Source: Pampus argenteus
Lineage: Eukaryota; Chordata; Actinopteri; Scombriformes; Stromateidae
DNA length: 64,000 bases
Direction of reading: 5' to 3'
Assembly: GCA_036937835.1 (NCBI GenBank)
Contig: CM072862.1
Location: 22,895,001-22,959,000, forward strand
A program made the position numbers and the translations under genes. Below the pieces are notes generated by a model. The model saw only the letters and a program-made list of their open reading frames with translations, was not told where the DNA came from and ran no database searches. Of the stretch, positions 1 to 12,100 are shown piece by piece (position 1 is the first letter of the stretch; every line of letters starts with the position of its first letter).

Positions 1-215
1 GAGGGGAAACAATTGTGTGAAATGCAGGAAGCCATTAGGAAGCCGGGGACTCATGTCTCTCCCTGCTGAGTAAATAGTGTCTGGGCCTCCCCTCATTTCA
101 TCCACTTCTGAATGAGCCCAGCACTTGTAACAATAAAGGCAGGAAATGAACTGTACTCTCACAGGAGCGTGCAGGATGCTCATTGTGTTCCTAATTGACC
201 AAACTAGGTTGGGTG

Positions 216-220
<5 letters not shown>

Positions 221-246
<26 letters not shown>
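221..246. repeat. Poly-A run (26 A)
   Basis: An uninterrupted run of 26 A. No retrogene or LINE/SINE body was recognised upstream of it, so it is called only as a homopolymer. Confidence 0.9.
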
Positions 247-250
<4 letters not shown>

Positions 251-2280
251 AGTTTTCTCTTGCTTAGTCAAAAATAGCAAGCAGCTAATGATGCAGGATT
301 GCGTTGCATAATTGTAGATTTTGCGTTGTTTTTTTTTTAGTCATGTCCCAAAATGACCGTTTTTTATGAAATTGGAGCTCACAGTTTGACTCCAAGACGG
401 CCTCATGCAGGCTTGCTTGCATGCAGGATCCTATGCGACATTAGGTAACCTCAACCGGTGGCAACATCCTTATTTTTGTCTGTGGTATGCAGGTGTGACT
501 CACAGCCACACAGTTGTTACTTAAGTTGTCACCTGAGGACTCCTCCAGGGGAAATTTGTTTTCTACTACTTATTAGACATAATTCAATATGTCATTTGAG
601 AGCCATTACCATTGTTTGTTTTGTTTTTTTTCCTTTATTTCTTTAAGGTATTATATGCCAATTATGCACCAAGAACTAAATGAACCAGTTTCCAAATTGT
701 CATTCTGGTTTCACCGTTGGACAAAGGGTTTCACTTGCTTATCTGTCCCACATTTTGTGCTCAGTGTAATTGATATTTAGCTTACCCCTAGATTAAGCAA
801 CAACTAAGAAGGTTAGCATTGAGGATTTTCCCAGATTAATTCCAGGAGTCCAATCTTGAGTGGGCCGTACCATCCCAAACATCTGCCTTACCTGGGATTT
901 ACTAGCATATGAAAAAGGAAATGAGATTAGAGGTGGTGATAAATCCTCCAGCAAAGCCTCCATCAGAGAAAATGAGATGGCCTCATCAGTCACCAGCCGT
1001 TCATGTCCTCGTTTCCGATAAATTGATTTTCGGTGCTCCGGTGTTGAGAGGTGGGGTAGTCCTTTGGAATTGAGCTTTGTCGACTAATGCCACTGTTAGT
1101 TTGGTCGTGCATTTCCCATGTTGGCTTTCTTGTCTCTAATGACTATTTGATTGGAGCCTTGCAGTGACTTGTTTGCATTGTGGGATGTGAAGGAATATAT
1201 GTTATATGTATACTTCATGTATACTTCATAACAAGAGTCTACAGATTTACCCTGTGTCTGTTAGGATCCCTGTGTCCCAGCAGATTCGCAGGCAACTAAT
1301 TTAGTAGTTGTTAAGTGATTTAGCATCTGTTTTTTATAGAGCCCCAGTGAGCTACAACAGCAGCCGCCCCCTGTCATTGCCTGTGGCGTCAAAGCTCCCC
1401 TTTTGAATTTCAATCAGCGCTGGATGCATTGTTGTGTTTTTATTTGAAGGGGGGATGGGACCAAGAGGGTGTTAGTAGTCGTAGCTGGTTGTGCGTGTCA
1501 ATCAAATATTCAGTGTGACCAATGGGTAGCTCATCGGAGGCTAGTTGGTGTGTTCTCAGGGGGGCACAAGACTTTAAGTGCTTGCCCGCGGGGCGAACCC
1601 TGCCCTTCATTCCTCACGCGCTGGCCTCCCTCCGCTCCTCACAACGAGAACACAGGCAGTACAATCAATAACCGACTCACTCCTCCTTCTCTTTCCACCG
1701 CCCTCCCCCTTCCAACTCCTCCTCTGGTCAGCCGCTCCCTGCTTTCCATTTATCAACACTGCGTTTGATGTTGGCTTCATCATTCTCTGTCAACCCCCCT
1801 CAACACCTCGGTGTGTGTAATTGTATTAGATTCGTCACGGTGGTGCAGTTATTTGGCCTGTCTCAGCTGGGATTGGTCCAAAGAGCTTCTTCTCTCTATG
1901 TACCTGCAACCATAGATGTTAGTTTGAAGTATCTTTTGTTTCCATACGACTGTTTTTCTTTAGCTGATTGTTACCAACATCTTTCTCTTCTTACCGGTGA
2001 GGTGTTGAACCTCCATTAAACTCAGATCCCACAGCAGGCATGTTTTAATGGAAAAAAACCAACCTCACACATCAACATTCGCTCAGACATTGAAAATGTC
2101 TGCATCATAGTCACCTTGTGAGATATTCCTTGAAGAAATTACATACACACATTTGTACCACTTGTGCTCATTAGCGGCTTGTTTCTAAGAATGTGCTCAG
2201 TGAGGAAGTATTTGACAATACGTTTTTATTGCCCCCACAAAGAAAACTGACATCAGGGACAAAATATCCATTTTTTTTAA

Positions 2281-2305
2281 GTGTGTGTGTGTGTGTATGT
2301 GTGTG
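2281..2305. repeat. GT microsatellite, one interruption
   Basis: A GT dinucleotide run broken once by an AT step. The short open frame across it on the minus strand encodes Thr-His repeats and is not a gene. Confidence 0.85.
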
Positions 2306-3694
2306 AATCTGGACAAGCTGAAATGCTGTCTGCTGTATTTCACTTTGTTGTTTAAACCCAGGAATCTGCGTAGAAACATCACCAATAAAACTCCAATTCC
2401 ATTTAATTGTATTTACCTTTGTCTCATCTAATCCCTCCATTAACTAATGAGCACTAATTTCTTTATAGTTATGAGGCTTTTTTGTGCAACCTGTTGTAAT
2501 ATCTCGCCAATACATTTCTTGCTACTGACAAACAGTAGGAGGACGTACTATGAGAGAAGAACGAGAGCAGGACGGGGGGAAATGGAGAGACTTAAGAGGC
2601 GCAGTGAGAGAATCCGTCCTTGTCGATTACACACGCGCTACAACCTTGACGGCCACATTAGATCTCTTTCTCCATACACCAAACTACCATTAATAATGGA
2701 TACAGCTCTCTAGCTCTTTTGCTCCATATCTTCCCCTCCCCCCCAAGCATTGCCCCTGGAGGCGTCTACCCCTTTCTCCCTGTGTCCCCCCCCCACCTCT
2801 TCCCTACTTCCATCCTGTTGTACCCTACCCTGCTCCCACCCCCCAACTGTTTCAGCTGTGAGACTGCTAGCCAGGAGCCATGGCAGGTGTGCATACATCA
2901 TTGTGGTACTGGCCACACAGCCTGCAGCACCCAGTCATCATCAGACAGACAGAACAGAGAAAAAAACGTTGTTGAATAGTTGAGTGTTCCTTGTTTTAGA
3001 TGGAGACATAAGCTTGTTTTGCCTACAGACAATATCAAATGAATGACAAACAAATTCTTCTTATAGAGGAGGAAAAAAATAGAGTGCGTACAAGCTATTG
3101 TTGACACGTTTGTGCATGCACAGCGGGGGAAAAAGGCTTGTTTTATTAATGTTACTCCTTGTTTGACTGTCACGTCAGCATTGCATCTCTTATTTGATCT
3201 GAGATAATGGTCCCTAAAGAGCAGCTTCTCAAGCTGAACCCTTAATGCCCTTAATGTTTGGGGTTCAGACTGCATCGTAAAGAAAGGAAAATTAAGCTAC
3301 AGAAAAGATCGTAGAGCTGAGCTGCATCGACATCTGCTGCATAGTCAGTCCATTAAAAATTGCGAGGATGTCTCAGCCAGCTAAATTATTTGTTATAACT
3401 TTGCAATGAAACAACGCAGAAACCTTTACAATCAGTCTACCACGTTATTACGTTGTAGTTTGATAGAGACTATAGGATCAGAGGGATATATGAGCCAGGA
3501 AAGCAAAGGAGAGACTGGAAGGGAAAGGAGACTCATAAAAAAATAAAAAGGTGAAGCGAAACATAAACAAAGTAATCTGATCTGTACGACGGGAACATGA
3601 GAGTCTAAGTCATGGGGTTAATGCATTACGTAGCACAATAGTTGCCACGTTGTGTAGCCATTTTCTAAAGTGCACATGTGACACTGCTAATCAC

Positions 3695-3720
3695 GTGTGT
3701 GTGTGTGTGTGTGTGTGTGT
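3695..3720. repeat. (GT)13 microsatellite
   Basis: A perfect GT dinucleotide run of 13 units. Confidence 0.9.
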
Positions 3721-6700
3721 GGGCTGATCATGGATCATATCAACATAAACACACAGTGCATTTTGCATTTGAAAGGCACTAATGCCGTACTAATCCTCTC
3801 ACCATAGATAGACGACGAAACGTATACGGAAGAAAATGGGACCACAGACTCTTGACGGGAGCATTGGGATATTTGATGGCTGCAGAGTACAATAGAAACA
3901 AATCAAATAAATAATAATCAAAAATCAATGAAGAGGGAGGTGCAGGGGGGGGGGCGGAGGCTGCTATGACTCCCAGTCGACAGATTAAGGACAGGTTCAC
4001 AACACTTATAGAGGAGAAATCATATTTCCCGTCCACTTCTGTAGGATTATCCTTATCTTCGCCAACTCTCTTAATGTATTTGTGAGGTCGTTAATGTAGT
4101 TTAAAGCACTTCATGCGGTAATGCTACTGAGTAGGACTCCATTTTCACTGATGACTTGCATTGAGGAAAAATAATATAATTGCATCCTTAACGGGTCAGT
4201 CAGAGTTCTCGCGCTCTTCCAACCATCTGATCAAACCTCGCTGTGTCTATTTGGAGCACCGCGAGACGAGCGTGCTATGAACAAACAACTCCTCAATAGC
4301 TATTGAATAATCGGTGACCTTTTCTTAACTGAGGTGCACAATGATGCAGCGGGAGACTGAACCTTTGTGCATCTATTAGATTAACAGATGTGTGTTTGTG
4401 CCTGTGAAGAAGGCTAAAGTGAGTTAACGCCACACACACAAAAGACGCTGCGAGGAAACAACACGGCAGTCGAGGGTTTCGAGCTTTAGAATTTGGGAGC
4501 GGTGCCCGTCGGAATTTGTTTTCCTTTTCCTCATGGGAGCGTCCTCCCCTCCCCACCCGACCCCGAGGCTATCTGTCTTCCTGTCATCCTATTGATCCTC
4601 TCCAATGCTCATTAATATGGGGAAAAGGCCATTGAGCCCGAGACGGGAGGCTAGTGGCTACTGTTTGACATTGAGAAGGTGTGTAAATAGAATGAGGGCA
4701 ATGATTCATCTGGCCCAGAATTATAGTCTCAGTGCTGGGATATCTTCCATCCCCACTTAGAAAATGTCTGGCTCTAAAGGGAAGCGCAGGCTTTCATGAA
4801 AGCCCTACACTCAGGAAACCATTGCAGTATGAGGGTGTAAATAAAACTGCAGTATCATCTCTGCACAGCCAGCCGCTGAGGTGTGTTGGAGATGTTTGAC
4901 CTTTTGTCCAAGTGGATGACAAAATCCCTTTCAAGGAAAGAGTTCATAGAAAGAAGGGATTTGAAATCCCTTAGCATCAAGTAGCCTTGCTGAGCTGAAG
5001 ACAGCTTGGACCCACTGTAGTGAATGTCAGCTTGCTATCTAGCCACAGACACTCTCCTTCTGCAGTTTACTTGCATTTTGATTTGTCGAGTCAGCTGAAA
5101 AATAAAACGCATCTCAAATACACTCAAGAAACTGCATGCGTTTTTATTTATTTATTTATTTTCATCTGATGTATTTTAAGTTGAGCTTCATTTACATTCA
5201 TATTGAATTTGTTGTGTGCCATATGCTCCCCGATGTTGTCATGGGATACAGGCCAGACTCATCATTTCCTTTTTTCAGGAGGCAGCTGAGCACATTCATT
5301 TGTATTTGTTTTAAGTGATGAGATAAGGAGAGGAGAAGTCCCTCCTCAGGCTCTGGGTAAATGTTAGATGTTAACATTGTCCACTGTCCTATTTCATTTT
5401 GACATGTGCAAACGACCAACAGGTTTTACCTTCAGTGTCACGCTGCCTCAGTACATGTGTCCTTTATTCACATAGATCGTGGTCTTTCAGAAGATAACAG
5501 CCAGCTTGTGCAAATCCCATGCAAAATGAGCAGCTGAAGCTACTGCATTGCCTTTTTTTTTGGCGAGATCCAATCTTGTCTGTAAATGCAAAGTGAAAAA
5601 TGTCACTGTTTTGATGGACAATATAATGTCCTTGGAGAGTCAGTCCAAGGTACTTGCCAGGCAGTAATTTACAGCAAAGTGTACCCGACATGCCCCAAAA
5701 CACACTCAAGCTTGTCTCTAACCTTGGATGGCCTGGCAGGATCTCTGCATCCAGCCCCCTCTGAACTTGTTAGTAAATTAAGGCCATTGTGAGGTGCCAG
5801 AGAAATTGTCCGTTAATAAGCACTATGCTTAGTCAAGTGGCACAGGAAGCACAGGGGTCAGGCCCGCCTTCCAATCATTTATACCTCATCCTCATTTTTG
5901 TAAAAGGCCCCTTGCCACTCAGCTACAGGTCACCATGGAGACCCAGGACTATGGGGTGGGGGTTGGAGAGCGGTGCAGACAACCATTAGCAGCCCATTCC
6001 ATTGTAATTAATGATCATCCCACTGGCTGGAAATCAGGAACCAGAGAAAAACAGACACAGAGCTCGCTCTATGAAAGCAAATGTCACAGTGGCAAGAAAT
6101 ATATCGAAGATATAGCGAAGATGGGTTTTTTTTGTTATGGTTGGAAAATGGCGACAGGATATCTTGAAAAGTTATAATGTTGCACAAAGGGGGGAAGGTG
6201 ATGGATGTGAATGAGATTTATGGTCGGGGTTGATGGGAAGGATGGTGCACAAAGATATAATAGTATCGTATTTGCATAATCATCCCTCTACGCGTAAGTC
6301 TATCTCCTGTTATTCAAGGACAGGAAAAACATACAGCTTGCTGCGTTCACTCATTCGACACCTTTGACAGGTGTCTGTCTGGCTTCGCTGAGATAATCAC
6401 TTGTCTAATTGAGTTATGAGCGCCGTTCACGTTGCAAACATATGAAGCTCACATTATCGGGTTTGTAATCTTCCCTTCTCCAGCAGATAGCAGATGCACT
6501 CGGACGCGGAAGCAATTCTGCGGACGAATTTAAAAAAAAAAAAATGCAAACAAAGGCCGCGTGAGATGCCCGTGTTTGAGCATCCCGATGGGCATAGACA
6601 ATAACAATCTGTGGTGCTTCCTGACAAACATGCTACGCGTGTTCGCTCTGTCTGGGCTCCTCATACACACCGCCGACACCATGACTTTATCACACCGACA

Positions 6701-7690
6701 CACCAGACAGATTAAGAGGAACTTTGCCAGTTTGAGAAGCAGATGAAGGCAGGGATTTGACTGCAACCGTCTTTGAAGTACACTGATTTTTATGAGACTT
6801 GGTATTAAACATTTGAAGGTAACAAATATCCCTGAAAGCTGCATTTCATTTGCTTTTTTTTTTTTTTTTTTTTAAATGAATTTATTTTAATTTTTTTTTT
6901 TAGATATTTCAGGCTTTCATTTTGAGCACATTGCAGTTATCCACGACTTGGCTCGACATGATGGAAAACTGTTGACGGATATGTTGGTTGTTGCAGCTAT
7001 GACCTGCAGGTTTTCACCATGGTAACGATGTTTGTAACCTGGTATACAGAAAGATACATAAAATTACTGCATATACTATATTATATATATATATTGATAT
7101 CTTAAGGATTGCACAGTATTTTCTGCATATTAATTATCACAGAAGGTTGGAATATTGGAAAAAAGTCTTGACATCTGGTGGAGTTAAATATGTAATCCAA
7201 TTGCAAATGAATGATGGTTTTTTAGTTTTTTTTAAATATAATGTTTTGTTAATATGTTGTGATGTTGATTCGTTGATTGAACCGCGGTTAAACTAACAAG
7301 CTGGTTTTACGAAACAGACCAGACCTGCAGTTTCGAATGAATTAAATAATCGAGAGCTCTAAATGTATTTATGGATCAACCTGAAAGCCTTTTTATAATA
7401 TGTGAGACATATTAAACTAAACTAAACGGGATCTAGGCTCTCGCTCTTCTGCCGCCGTTACCTTTCAGACTCTGCCGCCAGTTCGTTGCCTACAGAAGGT
7501 CCAGTTAGTGATACAGTCGGTGGTTGTTGTTGTTATTCTAGACATTCCTGCTGAGGGATGCATTATTCTCTGTGGCATGGCGGCAAATTCTAGCATGTCT
7601 GTCACCCACCGACTCATCCCACAGGCGCTATCAGTGCTCAGCCTCTCACAGGCATGCATGTACACTCTGTGTCCCACTCTCTTAATCTGT

Positions 7691-7714
7691 CTTTCTCTCT
7701 CTCTCTCTCTCTCT
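7691..7714. repeat. CT microsatellite
   Basis: A CT dinucleotide run inside a longer pyrimidine-rich stretch that continues to about 7780. Confidence 0.85.
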
Positions 7715-8030
7715 GCTGCACCTCCTATTTATCTCTCTTGCTCTTTCCTTTCCTGCCCTCCTTCCTCTCTCTTCTCTGCCTTCCATGCTATCAAAGGCAG
7801 TGGAGAGTATTATCACCCAGGAACCATCCTCTCCTTGGCTAGACTAACGCAGCCCGACCGCACACACGCAAAAAAACACATTAAAGCGGTATATACACAC
7901 ACACAGAGCAGCCTTATCAGCGCCCGCTGGCGTCACTCCCTCAATTAATTTTGTCATTAAGTGAATCCCATTACTCCCACTGCTGTTCCAGTACCATGAT
8001 GTCTCACCCTCACGGATGGGAAACACTCTT

Positions 8031-8038
8031 TCTCTCTT

Positions 8039-8074
<36 letters not shown>

Positions 8075-8077
8075 ACA
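8031..8077. repeat. Compound CT/CA microsatellite
   Basis: A CT-rich tract (8031-8049) runs directly into a CA run (8050-8077). Compound repeats like this are common in fish introns. Confidence 0.9.
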
Positions 8078-9055
8078 TGCAGCATAACACAGACAGATGC
8101 CAATTCTGACATCCATTTACATCCTAATGATGGAGGTAAAGCCCCATTGCGGTCATGTGACCTTTCACCCCTCCTCCAAGTCACCGTGAGTGTGTTCAGG
8201 TCTGTGCAGCCTATCTGCCACCAGGAAGGAGGGATGAGCAGGGTGGGGGGCGGTGATGGATGGGGGGATGCAGACAGGCATGATGAGGAAGTACAGGGGA
8301 GGAATACGAAAGGAGAGGCGGCAGGGTTATTAAGTGATAAGAAAGCGCATGCCACAGAGTCGAGGTGAAAGAAATGGAGCTGGAAGACTCACACATCATC
8401 TTCTTCTTCTTTTTTTTTTTTGGACTTTAACACCTTGTGTGTCGCCGCCGTGGCCCCTGGGCTACACAGGGACCAGTGGTGAAGCAGTTTTTTCTAGACT
8501 TACCAGCTCATTTCCTTTCAAGGAGCCTGCTTACGGCCCAGCTCCCTTCATGTCTGATACCGATTTTCCTCCTGCTGCTCACCCTTGTCTGTCGCTGTAG
8601 CTCTTTTTTCCCCCCCTCTCGCCACAATAATCTCTGCCACAGCAGGCTGCGGTGCGGTGACACCTGACTCCATTTTGAAACCCAAGCGGTCTTGTTATGA
8701 CTCTCTGACTCATGGAGAAAGTGATCTTGGCCCGGAGGGGTAGAAAGGGACAAACTCCCCTTCGTAGGGAATTAAACTTAAAATAGTGCTGATTTTGTTA
8801 TTGTTTTGCCAGTTGTAACTAACGATTCTGCTTATCTTCTTTTTTCCTGCAGCTGAAGTCAGTTGCTTCTCTTGCATAACATTTCTCTGTCCTTTTGTAT
8901 ATAAAATTCGCTCGTGGCGTATTCTGTGGTTTTTGAATGAGCTGTGTGGGTTGGGTACTGTATGCTCATGTCTTATGGGTTCGAGTCTGGTTCACAGCTT
9001 ACAATGCTGTTTTAGATTATCCCCAAATCATACTAGAAACAGTACAATGGTGGGG

Positions 9056-9170
9056 GTGGCCCTGCTGGCGCGTTTGGCTCAGGATTATACATATTCCCAG
9101 AGACCCCCGGTGTTTGAATCAGACTCAGGACGTCTGTCGCACGTCTTCCCACTCAGCCACTCGTCTACGT
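9056..9170 (+). mobile_element. Degenerate tRNA-derived SINE-like remnant
   Basis: On the + strand an A-box-like GGCGCGTTTGGCTCAG is followed by a B-box-like GTGTTTGAATCAGACTC, then GTCGCACGTCTTCCCACTC. From memory, many teleost SINEs share this order: a tRNA-like head with GGCTCAG, a box B near GGTTCGANTCCGAC, then a stretch ending in GCATGTCTTCCC. The copy is diverged, and no poly-A or simple-repeat tail or target-site duplication was found, so its ends are approximate. The minus strand also contains a box-A-like GTGGCTGAGTGG and could be read as a tRNA-like fragment. Not a functional tRNA, because the arms do not pair cleanly. Confidence 0.45.
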
Positions 9171-12100
9171 GTTAATGAAATGCTCCAATGTGCGATTTTT
9201 TAATATTAAGATGAAAGCAAAGTTACTTCCAAAAGAAAGACGGTGGAGTTAACAGTTAAGATAAATAACTTGGTGCACTAGTAGACAAAGTGGGCACTAC
9301 ACCCACATCCTAATTCATCCTAACTCACAGAGGGTCATTCTTGTGCTTTGATACGTCCCTAGCAGGCCTTTGCCTTATCTCTACTGCTTCTTTCTATTCT
9401 CTCATCCCATCAACCATTCTCTTTCACAATCAGCCACCAGTCACCTTTCATGTGCTACATATATATACAGTATATATACACATGTGTGTATATTCTTCTC
9501 CCATCCCCGCCCCTAATTCTGTATCTCCCTCTGTCCTCCCCACCCTTGCCCAGGGGGCTCCATAAATATCATTTCATCCCGCGGAGCCGCTGACACGCTG
9601 CAAAGGGCCTACGATAAATAATTCACTCCCCTGGTGCAGGGCAAGCAGACTCCCCCTGCTTAGGAATTCAACATGAGTGTGTGTGTATGTTAGGGTGGAG
9701 GCGCTTGTGGTGGTAGTCTGGGGGTTGCCTGGTTGGTGGTTAATACATATAGAGTCAACAGATACAACACGCTAGCACACAGATGATTCACTTTATGTAA
9801 AGAATTGAAATGGCGCAGCAGCGGGTGTAGACACCATCAGTCATACACAGCAAAATATCTTTTCTTACTCACCGGTGGATCTTGTCTTCTCCTCGTATAC
9901 TTACAGTAGCTCAGTCTTGACAATTGACAACCCTACATCTCACCAGTCCAACCCACCTCAGCCCCAGAGACGTGCTCTTTCTCTTCCCCCCCATCATCTT
10001 CCCTGCATCTTTCCATCGGACCATCACCTGCCCTCTTAAAGCACCAGCTCTCTGATTTATTGATGATGTTCAGGATTATTAATGCCCATTGCCTCCCTTT
10101 GGTTTACTGAGTTGGCATGAAAGCCAAACCTCGCAGCTAAATGAGGGGCTGAGAGACAGTAAGTGGGCTTTTTGTGGATGCTTTGAGTCAAGAGTGGGAA
10201 ATCAACACCAGTCGGGCGTCAGACAAATTCTGGTGTAAGTTGGCAAACCCTGATAGACGCTCTTCATTTATGTAGTTAGATTTTGTTACTTCAGGGAGAA
10301 GCGGGGCAGCGTAAGGCGAGACGAGAGGCAGATGGAGGAGGGTTAAAGAAGAGCTGAAAATATCAGTCGATTCACAGAAAATGTATCTGCAACTATTTTA
10401 ATCTCAGATTAATCATTTCCATAAAAGGAAAAATAGCGTCTTCTAGCTTCTCAAACGTAAGGATTTGATACTTTTCTATGTCATATATTATTGTAAACTG
10501 AATATCTATGGGTTATAGCAGACGGGAGCGTAAATTAAATAAAAAGTAAAGTAATGGAGACAGTACAAGCAATGTATCTGAATACCTGTTGAACAAGCAC
10601 AACATAAACCTGCAGAAATGTGACATCTCTGACTACTGAGTCAGCGCCGTATAGCCTGTATGTTTTATACGACCATACAGGCCCTGTTACACTAATAGTG
10701 AATTGTATGAACAAACTAAAAAGCGCTAATTGTCTGTAACACCTAAACCTAATTAGCCATGTACTGTATCTCGAAAATGAGTTGAATTGTTTAGAGGCTG
10801 AGGCCAATTAGTCACTTCTCTTCAGCGGCAGTACCTGCAAGGAGTCTTTTCCTCATCAGCGACAGAAGAAAGCAGGAACGACGCCACAGAGCTGTTGGGC
10901 ACTTTCACTGCAGAAGTATCAACAGTGATATTAAACGCCAGCGTTTCTTGCATCCTATAAATGCTTGTCAAGAAGAAAGAGACGAGATCTGGTAGGAATT
11001 AGACGACATATAGAAATGAACTAAGGTTATTACAAACAGGTTTCCACAATAATAAATAAATATAAAATGCATTTTTGATTATAGGGATGACGAACATTGG
11101 TGTTGGAAAAATAAACTTTCAAGCCTTTATTGCCATCCTCACATTTATATGTATTGATTATCCTATTGGTATCGGCTACTGCTAGCAATATTGCTTTCTT
11201 GTTGGTCTGAAGGCATGCATGCACACTGCAGGCCCACTCGCACCACAGATCCGCTGTAAACAAATGTGGCAATAGGAAGAACCAACTAGTATTGTGGCTG
11301 CAGGAAGGCAGAGGCCACTAATGTTTAGCGTCTCATCTTCACCCGCCGCCCTCCACCCGTTCTAATGGATGCCAAGAAAGAAGAGAGAGAGTCTTGGATT
11401 TGATTAGCCTCAAGCTGCAGCGTCTAATTGCCCCTTCCACCAAAGCCATATTGAAATGATTTATTCATCATCAAGCTCCAAACAGTCCCCTTGTAATAGG
11501 CTGCCAGAAAAGAAAAGGATGCTCGATCCCTGCTCCCCTCCTGTGCACCATTGTCTCAGTCATAGGAGAGGGTAATGGGTGTGATGTTTCCATTGCTAGC
11601 AGGATGTAGGTTGATGTTTACAGCTCTAATAATGGTGGACATTACTGTTGTTAAGCATTCAGTGTGTGTAAGAGGGAAGACTACTGCTGCGCCTGCTGCT
11701 TTTGTTGCATCTGCGGTGAATGCGAGCGGCCTCAGACCACGTTAGACATATCTTTTCACACCTGATTACTTCGTGAACAACTATTATGTGTGTGTTCGGT
11801 CTCCATATTTAATGTGCATGGGAACGGCGGCCATCCCTGTCAACCCTCAAGGGTTGATTTAAAGGCAAATTACACACAAATTCTATATGTGTATGTGTAT
11901 GTGTATATATATATTCTGAAAACTTTTAAATCTCTTAGTTCTCAGCATCAGTTCAATCCCAAGCAGTTATAACATAGTTCAACGTGCCTTTTTAAAGGCA
12001 GAATGAAAAACAATGTATAGACTCATACAATAATAACCTCCCTGTATCTGCCCTCTGCGAGTATTTTCTTATTTTGCTGTGTTTCGGACATTTCTGGCTG

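Larger units (their letters stand above)
1..8900 (+). other. Intron 1 of neogenin-like gene, segment a (no gene seen)
   Basis: This is non-coding sequence upstream of the first recognisable exon, taken as intron 1 because the Ig1 exon at 34972 begins inside a codon. It is AT-rich, with stops in all frames. It holds a poly-A run (221-246), GT tracts (2281-2305, 3695-3720), a poly-T/AT-rich stretch (6856-6902), and CT and CT/CA tracts (7691-7714, 8031-8077). Two short perfect palindromes lie at 4789-4804 and 4954-4972. The part at about 4570-5030 is free of simple repeats and could be conserved non-coding DNA, but sequence alone does not show that. No splice-bounded exon was recognised. The whole segment could be intergenic if an unseen first exon lies within it. 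Confidence 0.6.

Noticed and set aside
1837..1853. CACGGTGGTGCAGT as a tRNA-SINE or LINE 5' fragment
   Set aside because: Only about 14 bp match the common fish repeat start and the following sequence does not continue it.
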